The position numbers were made by a program, and so were the translations under genes. Below are positions 8,793 through 16,717 of a stretch of 62,090 nucleotides of DNA, piece after piece. The stretch is taken from the NCBI GenBank assembly GCA_945907045.1, contig CAMDSH010000022.1:1-62090 (forward strand). The letters are read 5' to 3'. Position 1 is the stretch's first letter, and every line of letters starts with the position of its first letter. The stretch comes from Rhizobium sp. Q54. GTDB lineage: Bacteria > Pseudomonadota > Alphaproteobacteria > Rhizobiales > Xanthobacteraceae. The notes beneath the pieces are model-generated. The model was not told the origin of the DNA and searched no databases. It was given only the letters and a program-made list of their open reading frames with translations.

Positions 8793-9389
8793 ATGATCCC
8801 CGGCTTCTTCCAAGGAACCGAAATGCCAACCGCTGGATGGTGGGAGGCACTATGGCCGGACCCTGCTGGCGTTCTCTCCAAGGTTGGCATGAAGCCGGGC
8901 ATGGAAGTCATCGACCTTTGCTCCGGCGATGGCTGGTTCACGCTGCAAATCGCGAAGATCGCGCGCCACGTCATCGCAATCGACATTGACGCACACCTGC
9001 TTGAGGTGGCGCGCCACCGGCTGTCGGAGAGCGGCCTGACCAACTGCGATTACGTCGCGGGTGATGCTTACGATCTCACGCGGCTCAGGCCACGCTCGGT
9101 TGATTTAGTGTTTCTGGCAAACGCTTTTCACGGTGTCCCCGATCGACCGCGTCTTGCAAAATCAGTCGCGGCAGTCCTCAAACCCGGCGGTCTCTTTGCG
9201 ATCGTGAACTGGCATGAGTGCCCGCGAGAAAAAACAACGATCCTGGGAGAACCGCGCGGCCCCAAAACAGAACTGCGCATAGGACCAGAAGAGACCAAGG
9301 CAGTGGTAGAGACGAGCGGATTGAAATTGGTTCAAGTCGTCGAGGTGCCGCCCTATCACTACGCAGCGCTGTTCGCCAAAACCCTCTGA
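8793..9389 (+). CDS. class I SAM-dependent methyltransferase
   Basis: A 198-residue Rossmann-fold methyltransferase. Motif I VIDLCSGDGWFT (about 39-50) binds the methionine part of SAM, followed by the acidic IAIDIDAH at the end of beta-2, VDLVFLANAFHG as the motif near the active site and KPGGLFAIVNW in motif III. It sits at the end of the plus-strand copper cluster and is convergent with the CusF-like gene, 35 bases away. Similar methyltransferases recur in metal-resistance clusters, but nothing here shows the acceptor substrate. Confidence 0.8.
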   Translation: MIPGFFQGTEMPTAGWWEALWPDPAGVLSKVGMKPGMEVIDLCSGDGWFTLQIAKIARHVIAIDIDAHLLEVARHRLSESGLTNCDYVAGDAYDLTRLRPRSVDLVFLANAFHGVPDRPRLAKSVAAVLKPGGLFAIVNWHECPREKTTILGEPRGPKTELRIGPEETKAVVETSGLKLVQVVEVPPYHYAALFAKTL

Positions 9390-9424
9390 ATGTCCGCTCT
9401 TGGCAGTCCGCCGGAGCAAGATTG

Positions 9425-9724
9425 TTAATTCGCCTTCTGAATCTTCGTCACGGTGAACTGGCCGTTGATCTTGTCGGCATCGAACTTCACCTTGTCGCCA
9501 ACTTTGACCGCCTTGAGCATCGCCGTGTCGGCCGCGCGGAACACCATGGTCATGCCATCTTCCATGTCAAACTTTTTGATCGGCCCGTGTTTGAGGGTGA
9601 TCTTGCCGGCCGATTCATCGACCTTTGTGACTTGACCATCGATCAGAGCCTGCGCGTTTGCGGCATGCGTCATTGTTAGGGCTAGTGCAACTACGACAGC
9701 CGCAATCAGATGTTTCTTGAGCAT
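9425..9724 (-). CDS. CusF-like periplasmic copper-binding protein
   Basis: A 99-residue protein with a signal peptide (MLKKHLIAAVVVALALTMTHAANAQ) and a CusF-type OB-fold domain. GKITLKHGPIKKFDME and MTMVFRA supply the conserved His and Met ligands and a W/F-like position next to them. It binds Cu(I)/Ag(I) in the periplasm and hands it to efflux or storage partners. It is the last gene of the minus-strand copper operon, 31 bases after the cupredoxin gene. No CusA/CusB RND pump is in the window, so its partner may be the multicopper oxidase or the TolC-family protein. Confidence 0.87.
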   Translation of the reverse strand: MLKKHLIAAVVVALALTMTHAANAQALIDGQVTKVDESAGKITLKHGPIKKFDMEDGMTMVFRAADTAMLKAVKVGDKVKFDADKINGQFTVTKIQKAN

Positions 9725-9755
9725 CGATCTTCTCCTTGCGTGTGAGATTGAAGCA

Positions 9756-10235
9756 TTATTTCACGATCACTTTGCCGGTCATGCCGGCCTCGCGATGTCC
9801 GGGGATAAGGCAGCCGTACTCGAAGGTGCCCGCCTTTGTGAATTTCCAGACGATTTCTCTGGCTTTCTTTGGAGCGAGCCGTATGGCATTCGGATCATCG
9901 TGCTCCATTTCCGGATTCTTTTTCATTTCTTCAGCGTGCTTGAGGTTCTCCTCGGTGGTCGCGAGGATAAATTCATGATCCAACTCGCCGTTGTTTCGTA
10001 TAACGAATTTAATCTGCTCGCCCTGCCGCACTTCAACGTTTTCGGGGATGTACATCATCTTTCCATCGCCTTCGCGCATGGTGACATGCACGATCCGGGA
10101 TGGCTTTTTCGGATTGCCGGGCTCGCCGGCCGAGAATGTCTCGTGGCCATGCCCCGGTGCTCCAGCGCCCGCGAAGGCCAAGCCTGCTGCGAACAGCATT
10201 GGGAAGCATAAAACTCCGAGATGCAAAATTCTCAT
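9756..10235 (-). CDS. periplasmic cupredoxin (plastocyanin-like)
   Basis: A 159-residue exported protein. After the signal peptide (MRILHLGVLCFPMLFAAGLAFA) comes a Gly/His-rich linker and one cupredoxin domain. Type-1 copper ligands are visible: a histidine in ELDHEF and the C-terminal CLIPGHREAGMTG cluster (Cys-x4-His-x4-Met). A Met/His/Glu-rich insert (MKKNPEMEHDD) may give extra copper sites. Start 10235 is supported by AGGAG seven bases upstream; an earlier ATG touches that site. It is co-oriented with the multicopper oxidase, 35 bases downstream of it. Probable role: periplasmic copper carrier or electron donor. Confidence 0.88.
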   Translation of the reverse strand: MRILHLGVLCFPMLFAAGLAFAGAGAPGHGHETFSAGEPGNPKKPSRIVHVTMREGDGKMMYIPENVEVRQGEQIKFVIRNNGELDHEFILATTEENLKHAEEMKKNPEMEHDDPNAIRLAPKKAREIVWKFTKAGTFEYGCLIPGHREAGMTGKVIVK

Positions 10236-10270
10236 TTCCATTCTCCTGTGTTTGGGATGTGGTGTTTCGC

Positions 10271-11656
10271 TCAATGTCGTCCGGAATGGCCGCCTTTACC
10301 CGGCTTGACCACATTCATTTCGATAGCGGGTTTAGTTGTTCCGGCATCGCTCTTTTGGCGCGGGGCATCGGACACTGGACCCGCGTATTCATAAGCGACG
10401 GTGCCTTCGGGGTGTTTGTACCAACCGGGGTCTTTGTAATCTCCGGCGGCAAGCCCTTCTCGTACCTTCACCACAGTGAACATGCCGCCCATCTCAAGCG
10501 GACCAAACTGGGCAAATCCCGTCATCATCGGCAGTGTGTTGTCAGGCATCGGCATTTCCATCTCGCCCATCTCGGCCATACCGGCGCTTCCCATTGGCAT
10601 GTAATCCGGCACGAGTTTGCGAATGGCTTTTGCCAGGTCCTTTTTTTGAACGCCGACGAAGGTTTTTACGTTGTGGCCCATGGCATTCATTGTGTGATGC
10701 GACTTGTGGCAGTGCAGCGCCCAATCGCCAGTTTCCTCAGCAACGAACTCGAATGCGCGCATAGCCCCGACCGGAATATCGATCGTGACTTCCGGCCAGC
10801 GCGCGGCCTCCGGCACCCACCCTCCGTCGGTGCAGGTCACGGAAAAATGGTAGCCGTGCATGTGAATTGGATGATTGGTCATGGTGAGATTGCCAACCCG
10901 CACGCGCACGCGGTCACCCTTGCGCACGACCAGATGATCGATGCCAGGGAAGGCGCGGCTGTTCATGGTCCAGAGATTGAAATCGAGCATGGTCATGATC
11001 TTCGGCATGTAGCTGCCGGGATCGATGTCGTAGGCGTTGAGCAAGAAAACAAAGTCGCGATCAACGCGGTGTAACTTCGGATCGCGCGGATGGACGACGA
11101 AGAAGCCCATCATGCCCATCGCCATCTGCACCATCTCGTCGGCGTGCGGGTGGTACATGAATGTTCCGCTCTTCTTTATCGCGAACTCGTAGACGAACGT
11201 CTGGCCGGGCTTGATGTGCGGCTGGGTGAGGCCTCCGACGCCGTCCATGCCATTCGGCACCAGCATCCCGTGCCAGTGAACGGTGGTGTGCTCAGGCAAT
11301 CTGTTCGTGACGAATATGCGGACCTTGTCGCCCTCTACGGCTTCAATGGTGGGGCCGGGCGATTGCCCGTTGTACCCCCACAGGTTCGCCTTCATGCCCG
11401 GTGCTATCTCCCTCACTACCGGCTCTGCGACGAGATGAAATTCCTTCCAGTCGCCATTCATTCTCCATGGCAGCGTCCAACCATTGAGAGTAACGACCGG
11501 TTGATAGTCGGGGCCGCTCGACGGAAACAACGGCGGCTGCATTGTCGGCGATGCCGTAGTTGCCGCTTCTGGAATGCCCGCGGCTTGCACCCGTCCGCTT
11601 ATTGCAGTGGCCGCCAACAGCGTCGAACTTCCGATAAAGCCTCGTCGAGACAGCAT
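10271..11656 (-). CDS. Tat-exported multicopper oxidase
   Basis: A 461-residue three-domain multicopper oxidase. The N-terminus has a twin-arginine signal (MLSRRGFIGSSTLLAATA). Copper ligands appear in order as HWHG, MYHPHADE, HPIHMHGYHF and the terminal HCHKSHHTMNAMG, which carries the type-1 site. A Met-rich C-terminal stretch (MPMGSAGMAEMGEMEMPMPD) is typical of copper-resistance oxidases. It probably oxidises Cu(I) to the less toxic Cu(II) in the periplasm. It lies 17 bases after the TolC-family gene and before the cupredoxin. Confidence 0.92.
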   Translation of the reverse strand: MLSRRGFIGSSTLLAATAISGRVQAAGIPEAATTASPTMQPPLFPSSGPDYQPVVTLNGWTLPWRMNGDWKEFHLVAEPVVREIAPGMKANLWGYNGQSPGPTIEAVEGDKVRIFVTNRLPEHTTVHWHGMLVPNGMDGVGGLTQPHIKPGQTFVYEFAIKKSGTFMYHPHADEMVQMAMGMMGFFVVHPRDPKLHRVDRDFVFLLNAYDIDPGSYMPKIMTMLDFNLWTMNSRAFPGIDHLVVRKGDRVRVRVGNLTMTNHPIHMHGYHFSVTCTDGGWVPEAARWPEVTIDIPVGAMRAFEFVAEETGDWALHCHKSHHTMNAMGHNVKTFVGVQKKDLAKAIRKLVPDYMPMGSAGMAEMGEMEMPMPDNTLPMMTGFAQFGPLEMGGMFTVVKVREGLAAGDYKDPGWYKHPEGTVAYEYAGPVSDAPRQKSDAGTTKPAIEMNVVKPGKGGHSGRH

Positions 11657-11673
11657 GATGCGTTTCCTTTTAC

Positions 11674-13125
11674 CTAATGACCTTCAGGGGCAGCAGACCC
11701 GGCCATGATGTCTATGGCGCTAGCTCCGCCCACTCCCTGCCCTCCGCCAACCACCGCCGTGCTGAGATCGACTGTTGCGAGCCAGAAATCGCGCTGTGCG
11801 CCGATTGCCGCACTCGTCGCGGCGATGCGCTGGCGTGCTTCGGCAATCAGCACGAACACATCGATCTGCATGGCGTTGTATCGAAGTAATGTTTCGTCCG
11901 AGATGATCTTGCGCAGCGGCAAGAGTTCGCGGCGGTAGTGCGATGCGATGTCATAAGTCGAACGGTAGAGCCGGTAGGCATCGCGCGCCTGCGATCGAAC
12001 GGTGACCGCCTTATCTGTCAAGCGATTGACCGCCTGCATATAGGTCTCGGTCGCCTGTCGTGCCCGGACCTCGCCGAAATCGAAGATCGGTATTTGAAGT
12101 TCCAGTTCGAACCCTCGTGTACGTAGACGCTCGCCTGTTTCGCGTTCGCGCGTTGTTTTATCGATGTGTGCGACTTCCAAGAGGTTTATGAAACGCGTCG
12201 CCTGCGTGAGACCGTACGACTTCGCCAGCGCATCGAGTTCGATGCGGGCGATCTGGAGATCGACCCGGCGCCTGATTGCCTCAACCTCGACCACAGGTGC
12301 GCTGTACGGCCGCTGCGGTAATGGAGGCAGTGATTTGGATATTACGAAATTGAGATCGTTTCCCCACAATCCCATCAGCCGCACCAATCGCTCCCGCTCG
12401 CTGGCTGCACTTTGTCGTGCGGTTGCAAGCTGTGCGGTGATCTCTGCGTAAAAGATTTGCTCGCGGGCCTGATCGAGCTTGTTTAAGGCTCCAGTCTCCC
12501 CGAGCCGCCGAGCCAACTGAGCCGCCGCTTCTGCGCCGTCCTTCGCCTGCGCGAGGAACCCTGCCTGTTCACGTGCAGCGACTGCGCGGTAGTAGCTCCG
12601 CCGCGTCTCGGCCGCGACGCGCAATGTTTCCTCTGCCGCACGCAACTGCGCCTGCCGGAATCGATCAGCCGCGATATCGGCGCGTGTCGGCAAGGTCGCA
12701 AGGGCGAGAATGTTACCGACGATCTTGCGTTCGATCTCCACCTCGACCGCATCGGACAAACGGGAGACGGAGATAGTCGGATTTGGCGGTAGGCTTGCCG
12801 CCACCATCGTGGCTTCGGCGATACCAAGCTCGTTATAGGCGGCTTGTAGGCCGTGATTGTTGAGCAGCGCAATTTGCACCGCCGTTTCAGCCGTCAAGGT
12901 CCGTTTCAACAGGCGTTCGACTACAATCCGCGTCGCCTGCGCATCATCCTTACTCCGAATCGCGACGACATCTTTTTTTAGTTCATAGCTGGCCAGGGCG
13001 CTGACCGGCTCCATGCCACCGTCGGCAGAAAACGTTTTGCAAGCGGAGACGAGAAGGCCGACGCCCAACACCACCGCTAATTGAGCGGAAGATCTAAGAA
13101 ATTTATTGTTGTGCATTACAGACAT
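11674..13125 (-). CDS. TolC-family outer membrane lipoprotein
   Basis: A 483-residue outer membrane efflux protein. The signal peptide ends in a lipobox LLVSACK. The rest has the duplicated alpha-helical barrel repeats of TolC/CusC proteins (for example AVQIALLNNHGLQAAYNELG and the second repeat near FELELQIPIFDFGEVRARQ, a typical PIFDFG turn). It would form the outer membrane channel of a metal efflux route. No inner-membrane RND protein or periplasmic adaptor is next to it; it may pair with one elsewhere or act with the copper oxidase cluster. The upstream lipoprotein ends nine bases before its start. Confidence 0.88.
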   Translation of the reverse strand: MSVMHNNKFLRSSAQLAVVLGVGLLVSACKTFSADGGMEPVSALASYELKKDVVAIRSKDDAQATRIVVERLLKRTLTAETAVQIALLNNHGLQAAYNELGIAEATMVAASLPPNPTISVSRLSDAVEVEIERKIVGNILALATLPTRADIAADRFRQAQLRAAEETLRVAAETRRSYYRAVAAREQAGFLAQAKDGAEAAAQLARRLGETGALNKLDQAREQIFYAEITAQLATARQSAASERERLVRLMGLWGNDLNFVISKSLPPLPQRPYSAPVVEVEAIRRRVDLQIARIELDALAKSYGLTQATRFINLLEVAHIDKTTRERETGERLRTRGFELELQIPIFDFGEVRARQATETYMQAVNRLTDKAVTVRSQARDAYRLYRSTYDIASHYRRELLPLRKIISDETLLRYNAMQIDVFVLIAEARQRIAATSAAIGAQRDFWLATVDLSTAVVGGGQGVGGASAIDIMAGSAAPEGH

Positions 13126-13134
13126 TATCGCCCC

Positions 13135-13428
13135 CTACTGCCCAGACTTTGGTTGAGGCGTGATGCGTTGGTTGGTGCCCTTCCAGTCGGCGGGGTCGAC
13201 AGGCCGCTGGCTCGTGAACGGGCCGAGCGTCGAGCGATACCCGGTAGTGGGAACTCGTATCTCAGGGTTCGATGGATCGGGCCCGGCGGTAGGCTGCAAT
13301 GGGGCTGTGCAGCTGGAAACTGCCAACAGCGCGCTAAGCAACGCTGCCGCGTTAATGCTCCGCCGAAATAGTGTTCCGCATTGCCGCCTTAGAAAGGCGG
13401 CAGCGGTCGCTTGATGTTGAGCGAACAT
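13135..13428 (-). CDS. small lipoprotein of the copper operon
   Basis: A 97-residue protein with a hydrophobic segment and lipobox (LLAVSSCTAP), then a Pro-rich mature part with TSQRPVDPADWKGTNQRITP. Short lipoproteins with a similar RPVxPxxW stretch occur beside TolC and multicopper oxidase genes in rhizobial copper clusters; the function is unknown. GAGGGAG precedes the ATG. It lies nine bases upstream of the TolC-family gene and is almost certainly co-transcribed. Confidence 0.7.
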   Translation of the reverse strand: MFAQHQATAAAFLRRQCGTLFRRSINAAALLSALLAVSSCTAPLQPTAGPDPSNPEIRVPTTGYRSTLGPFTSQRPVDPADWKGTNQRITPQPKSGQ

Positions 13429-13489
13429 AACTCCCTCACTGATCGATCGAATGCGCGCGTGCGGCTGCTAGACAGCCGACGTGATGCAG

Positions 13490-13867
13490 TCAAAGCGACA
13501 GGAGAGATCGGGGGGGTCGGTCGAGACGGTGGGGATCGACGCCGGCAGCGTTCGGCTTGGAAACTTCCAGCAACGGCACAGCAAGGGGCTCTATCGAAAT
13601 AGAGGTGACGACAAAAGGCACAACGCCGGTCAGCAAATGTAGTGCGCAGCACTGATCTGCAAGGCTCGGGGCTTGCTCGTCATGATGCTCGTGCGGTGTA
13701 GCCTGATCAGCGTGCATATGGGCGTGCTGGTGAGGAGCCTGGGTGGTCGTAGCGATGACACTCGGTTGCGCATAGATGAGGCGCGGAACCACGCCCGAGA
13801 TCTGCGCGACCAGGAAAAGGCCGATCAGCCAAGGGGCTAGCCGTTGCTTGGTCCTAAACCACGCCAT
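13490..13867 (-). CDS. His-rich membrane-anchored or exported protein (copper operon leader gene)
   Basis: A 125-residue protein of unknown family. An N-terminal hydrophobic segment (WLIGLFLVAQISGVVPRLIYA) is followed by a His cluster (HQHAHMHADQATPHEHHDE), then ADQCCALHLLTGVVPF and a second hydrophobic part. The His/Met and CC content suggests metal binding. It is the first gene of the minus-strand operon that continues with the lipoprotein, TolC-family protein, oxidase, cupredoxin and CusF, so the operon promoter should lie in 13868-14000. No CueR-type box was found there. Confidence 0.65.
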   Translation of the reverse strand: MAWFRTKQRLAPWLIGLFLVAQISGVVPRLIYAQPSVIATTTQAPHQHAHMHADQATPHEHHDEQAPSLADQCCALHLLTGVVPFVVTSISIEPLAVPLLEVSKPNAAGVDPHRLDRPPRSLLSL

Positions 13868-14242
13868 AGATATTCTTAAATCCTCTTACCGTGAGCCTAA
13901 TGTGGCCAGATTATCATCGACCGTCAATGTGTTCAAAATTTATCCATCGGCGATGGGTTAACCAGCTCACGGATTGAATTTCCGCAAATCGATGATGTGG
14001 TCAACGGTGAAAATCCAAAATCGCGTAACAACACTATATTGGTAGTATCGGTTCTGAAGGTCTACTCTTGGCACGAAGCAGAGCTAGCGCGCGGAATACG
14101 TTACGTCCGTTAATAACCCTAAGCAGACCTACTCAGGCCTTTGCCGCGTATCGGCTCAAACGCAATCGCAAGACCGCCAGTATTTCCTCGCGAAGAGGAT
14201 CGCGAGACCCTCGTAACCACGCCGCCGCAAGAGACAGAATTT
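13868..14242. other. gene-free stretch upstream of the copper operon
   Basis: About 375 bases, fairly AT-rich near 13900-14060 (for example around TATTCTTAAATCC and AAAATTTATCC), where the minus-strand copper operon promoter is expected. No credible coding frame, known riboswitch or clear operator dyad was identified. A weak 65-codon plus-strand frame at 14068-14265 has no recognisable features and is not annotated. Confidence 0.4.
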
Positions 14243-14473
14243 TCAGGTCCTCCGACTTTTTATGACTAGTGGCACGAAGCGCACACCTGGGACGGCCAAA
14301 CGCGAGGCCCATCGCGGGACAATTGCCAGGCCAACCTTGGCCGCGACGAGATTGACGATTGTCTGTTTCTCTTCGGCAACCTGAGTAATCGTCGGGCGCA
14401 AACCTGCCTGCCGGAATAGCTTGATAGTCAAATCGTGGCTATGGGGCCGCGAACTGCGATCGGGCTCAATCAA
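14243..14473 (-). pseudogene. remnant of a LysR-family regulator (effector domain end)
   Basis: The 76-codon frame contains [17 protein letters not shown], then [21 protein letters not shown] and GVRFVPL, the conserved C-terminal part of LysR-type effector domains. The helix-turn-helix and first two thirds are absent and the tail is cut short. No partner gene remains. It is a decayed fragment in a region that also has IS and repeat remnants. Confidence 0.7.
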
Positions 14474-14883
14474 CGTGATCGGCCCCCATCGAGTGGTCCA
14501 CCTGCAATGTTAGTCGGTCGAAAGCGGACTAGGCTTCATCGAACTTGGATTGTCAGTTAGGCGTGACGTTAGGTCAGATCATCGCGTAGATCAGTTTACG
14601 CGGCTACGCGAAGTAATTGAAGAGCGAGCATCGCGTAAGTTCTTCGAAGAGCAGGCCCAGGCGGACCGACCGGTAATGTTGAGATCCAACGATTTCTTTA
14701 AATAGCCGTTACATTTTCTATCGAGAATTGAGGGCACGGCGCCGAACTTGGAATTGGCAATGACGCGTCGTGGCTTGGCTAGGAGGCGGACATCGGGCCG
14801 AGTTCAGTAACGTCTGCTTCTGACCCAACACGGACATTCCATCACAAGACGTTGCACTTGCAGCAAACATGGTGTGGATGGTC
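14474..14883. repeat. non-coding DNA with a Bradyrhizobium-type dispersed repeat
   Basis: No real gene was seen in these 410 bases. Near 14785-14840 the sequence reads GGCGGACATCGGGCC, then CGTCTGCTTCTGACCCAA and CACGGACATTCC. This belongs to a dispersed intergenic repeat that, translated, gives the spurious SALGQKQT/GPKADI-like peptides often annotated in Bradyrhizobium genomes. Here it is a partial copy. Confidence 0.5.
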
Positions 14884-15144
14884 TCATATAGCGCCGGGGC
14901 CCCGTTTATCGAATATCCCAAGGTATTTCTGAGCACCTTCAGGCATATTCGGCACACTCACGGGTCGGCCCATGAACGTGACCCATGGCTTCTCAGCAAC
15001 TGGTTGAAGTTGTGCGAAGTTCCAGAACTGCCGCTCGTTCATCTCGATCTCGGTCACCTCGTGATCCAGCACCCAACTGCGAAGTGTGGTCAGCCTGGAT
15101 TGTTCGACATCAGCGAACATTTTCTCCGGCAAAGCCTTTCTCAT
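14884..15144 (-). CDS. small hypothetical protein
   Basis: An 86-residue, charged, non-exported protein starting MRKALPEKMFADVEQSR with later EVTEIEMNERQFWNFAQLQ. AGGAG lies eight bases before the ATG at 15144, which supports translation. I do not recognise a domain. It is isolated between repeat-containing non-coding stretches, so it could be the surviving part of a larger gene. Confidence 0.5.
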   Translation of the reverse strand: MRKALPEKMFADVEQSRLTTLRSWVLDHEVTEIEMNERQFWNFAQLQPVAEKPWVTFMGRPVSVPNMPEGAQKYLGIFDKRGPGAI

Positions 15145-15400
15145 GGAGGTCTCTCCTAATCCGTTAAAGATGATACATCCTCCAAGGCCTTCGACGGGGG
15201 TACCCATAGAAAGCGCGGCTGATCATGTTGTAGGAAGACGTCTGTCGACTATAGGCGCTGCCATTTAACGAGTTGTGACAGCCGCAAATCAATCGCCGAA
15301 GAGCGTAATGGGACCACCGCACGGCTCGCGCAAGTGCCGCCGATCTTGGCCGTTGCCATGGTAAGCTGCAGCTTTGCGTAATTGAGGGTAGTCTAAAAAA

Positions 15401-15592
15401 TTAATTCGGGCTGACTTTAATAGTATCCAACCACGCTTCCGCGATTCTTAGATTGTGTATGTCGTTGCAACTTTTGCATCGCATACGCAATGTGGCATGC
15501 GTTGAAACACGCAGCAGATCTTCTTTTTCAGCCATGAACCCACTGGCAAAACCACTCTTGGTGGTAGGGCAACGAAACATCAAAACAGCCAT
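15401..15592 (-). CDS. small hypothetical protein with zinc-ribbon-like cysteines
   Basis: A 63-residue protein with FRCPTTKSGFASGF near the start and LRMRCKSCNDIHN in the middle, so one Cys then a CxxC, similar to short conserved proteins of Bradyrhizobium that may bind zinc. The ATG at 15592 has no strong ribosome site; an upstream ATG at 15637 adds 15 residues and is an alternative. No neighbour suggests a role. Confidence 0.5.
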   Translation of the reverse strand: MAVLMFRCPTTKSGFASGFMAEKEDLLRVSTHATLRMRCKSCNDIHNLRIAEAWLDTIKVSPN

Positions 15593-15869
15593 GGGATGGA
15601 ACCGTGTTTGCAAATAACATTCAAAAAAGAACATCACGGCTAAGGCTATATTCAGCCCAAGCCGGTGGCCTCTCTGGCGAGTTTCCGGATAAGCAGCATA
15701 GATATAGATAAAGTGATCGTGAAGGTAGGGGGCGCTGGTTAAGGAACCCTAAAATTGGAACTCAGTGCCCTAAGCACCCTCATGGAGTTTCGTATTAGGA
15801 CAGCATCAGGCGTTTGTGTCGCAGACCTTTTTTAGAAAGCCTTCATCGCCTGATGGGACACTTCCGCCC

Positions 15870-16034
15870 ATGATTGCAAAGTTCCGCCAGTTCATCGCTG
15901 ACGAGTCCGGCGCCACCGCCATCGAATATGGCCTGATCGCCGCAGGCATTTCCGTCGCGATCATCGCTGTTGTGAACGGCCTGGGCACGAAGCTGCGAAC
16001 CTCGTTCTCATCGATCTCGACGCAGCTCAAATAA
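15870..16034 (+). CDS. flp: Flp-family type IVb pilin
   Basis: A 54-residue prepilin: short basic leader, then DESGATAIEYGLIAAGISVAIIAVV. The glutamate and GATAIEYGLIAA core are diagnostic for Flp/Fap pilins, with cleavage by the CpaA/TadV peptidase in the leader. It assembles into Tad pili for surface attachment. The Tad/Cpa machinery is not in this window, so this is an orphan pilin copy. An intrinsic terminator follows at 16079-16112. The preceding sequence shows only a weak GATGGG ribosome site. Confidence 0.9.
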   Translation: MIAKFRQFIADESGATAIEYGLIAAGISVAIIAVVNGLGTKLRTSFSSISTQLK

Positions 16035-16078
16035 CTGGAAATTGCCGGGATTTTGTCTGAGCCTCGGCATGACAGGGA

Positions 16079-16112
16079 GGCCACGGCGGAAATGCCGTGG
16101 CCTTCTATTTTT
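16079..16112 (+). terminator. intrinsic terminator after flp
   Basis: A perfect 9-base-pair stem (GGCCACGGC/GCCGTGGCC, 16079-16087 with 16094-16102), a six-base loop, then TTCTATTTTT. It ends the flp transcript. Confidence 0.85.
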
Positions 16113-16717
16113 CAGAACCTCAGTTCGCGACGGGGAGAAAATTGAAAAAATCGGCGCTCAGATAGTCTATGGCAGTGCGATTGACATCAGACAATAGTCG
16201 AGAACGCTGGCATGTCCGTTCAGGGTCATTAGCGGACTTTGAGCGACGATCAGTCCAAGTCTGCTGTGCCGCATTGAGCAGACGTTCCGCAACATGTCAT
16301 TTTGCGAATAACGGCCGAACGAGCCAGTGCTTAGCGATGACAATCTGAGGAAAAGCAGAGACTCTAACCGGTCTCCAGTTTCGGCAGCCAAATGGGGCTT
16401 ATACGCTGCTAATTTGCGTGCCGAAAAACCCCTGATCAACGGAAGAAATAGCCTGTTCTTTCTCAGAAATTCCCTGCTTCGACAAATAGGGAGTTTGACT
16501 CCAAGTCTGCGAAATCATTGGGCTAACGGGGAGCTCCGATCCGGAGAATAGCCTCAGAATTGAAAAATCCCTGTACTTTTCCCTGTTAGCAGGGAATTGG
16601 ATGTGTAGACGCGTTCGCATGGGACTGCGTTCACCACCATTCCGGCAGCCCTTGGCAAAATCTGAAAGTGGCAGGCGCGAAGCAGGCGCGCGCCCGCGGG
16701 TGCGTGTTCCGCGCGGC
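16113..16717. other. gene-free stretch with repeat-like sequence
   Basis: About 600 bases between flp and the 16718 gene. No gene is supported. From about 16440 to 16600 the sequence (AAATTCCCTGCTTCGACAAATAGGG, then ATCCCTGTACTTTTCCCTG and TTAGCAGGGAATT) resembles dispersed rhizobial repeats whose translations give spurious NREF/QFPAN-type peptides. The short TTCCCTG/CAGGGAA inverted motifs support a repeat rather than a gene. Confidence 0.4.
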
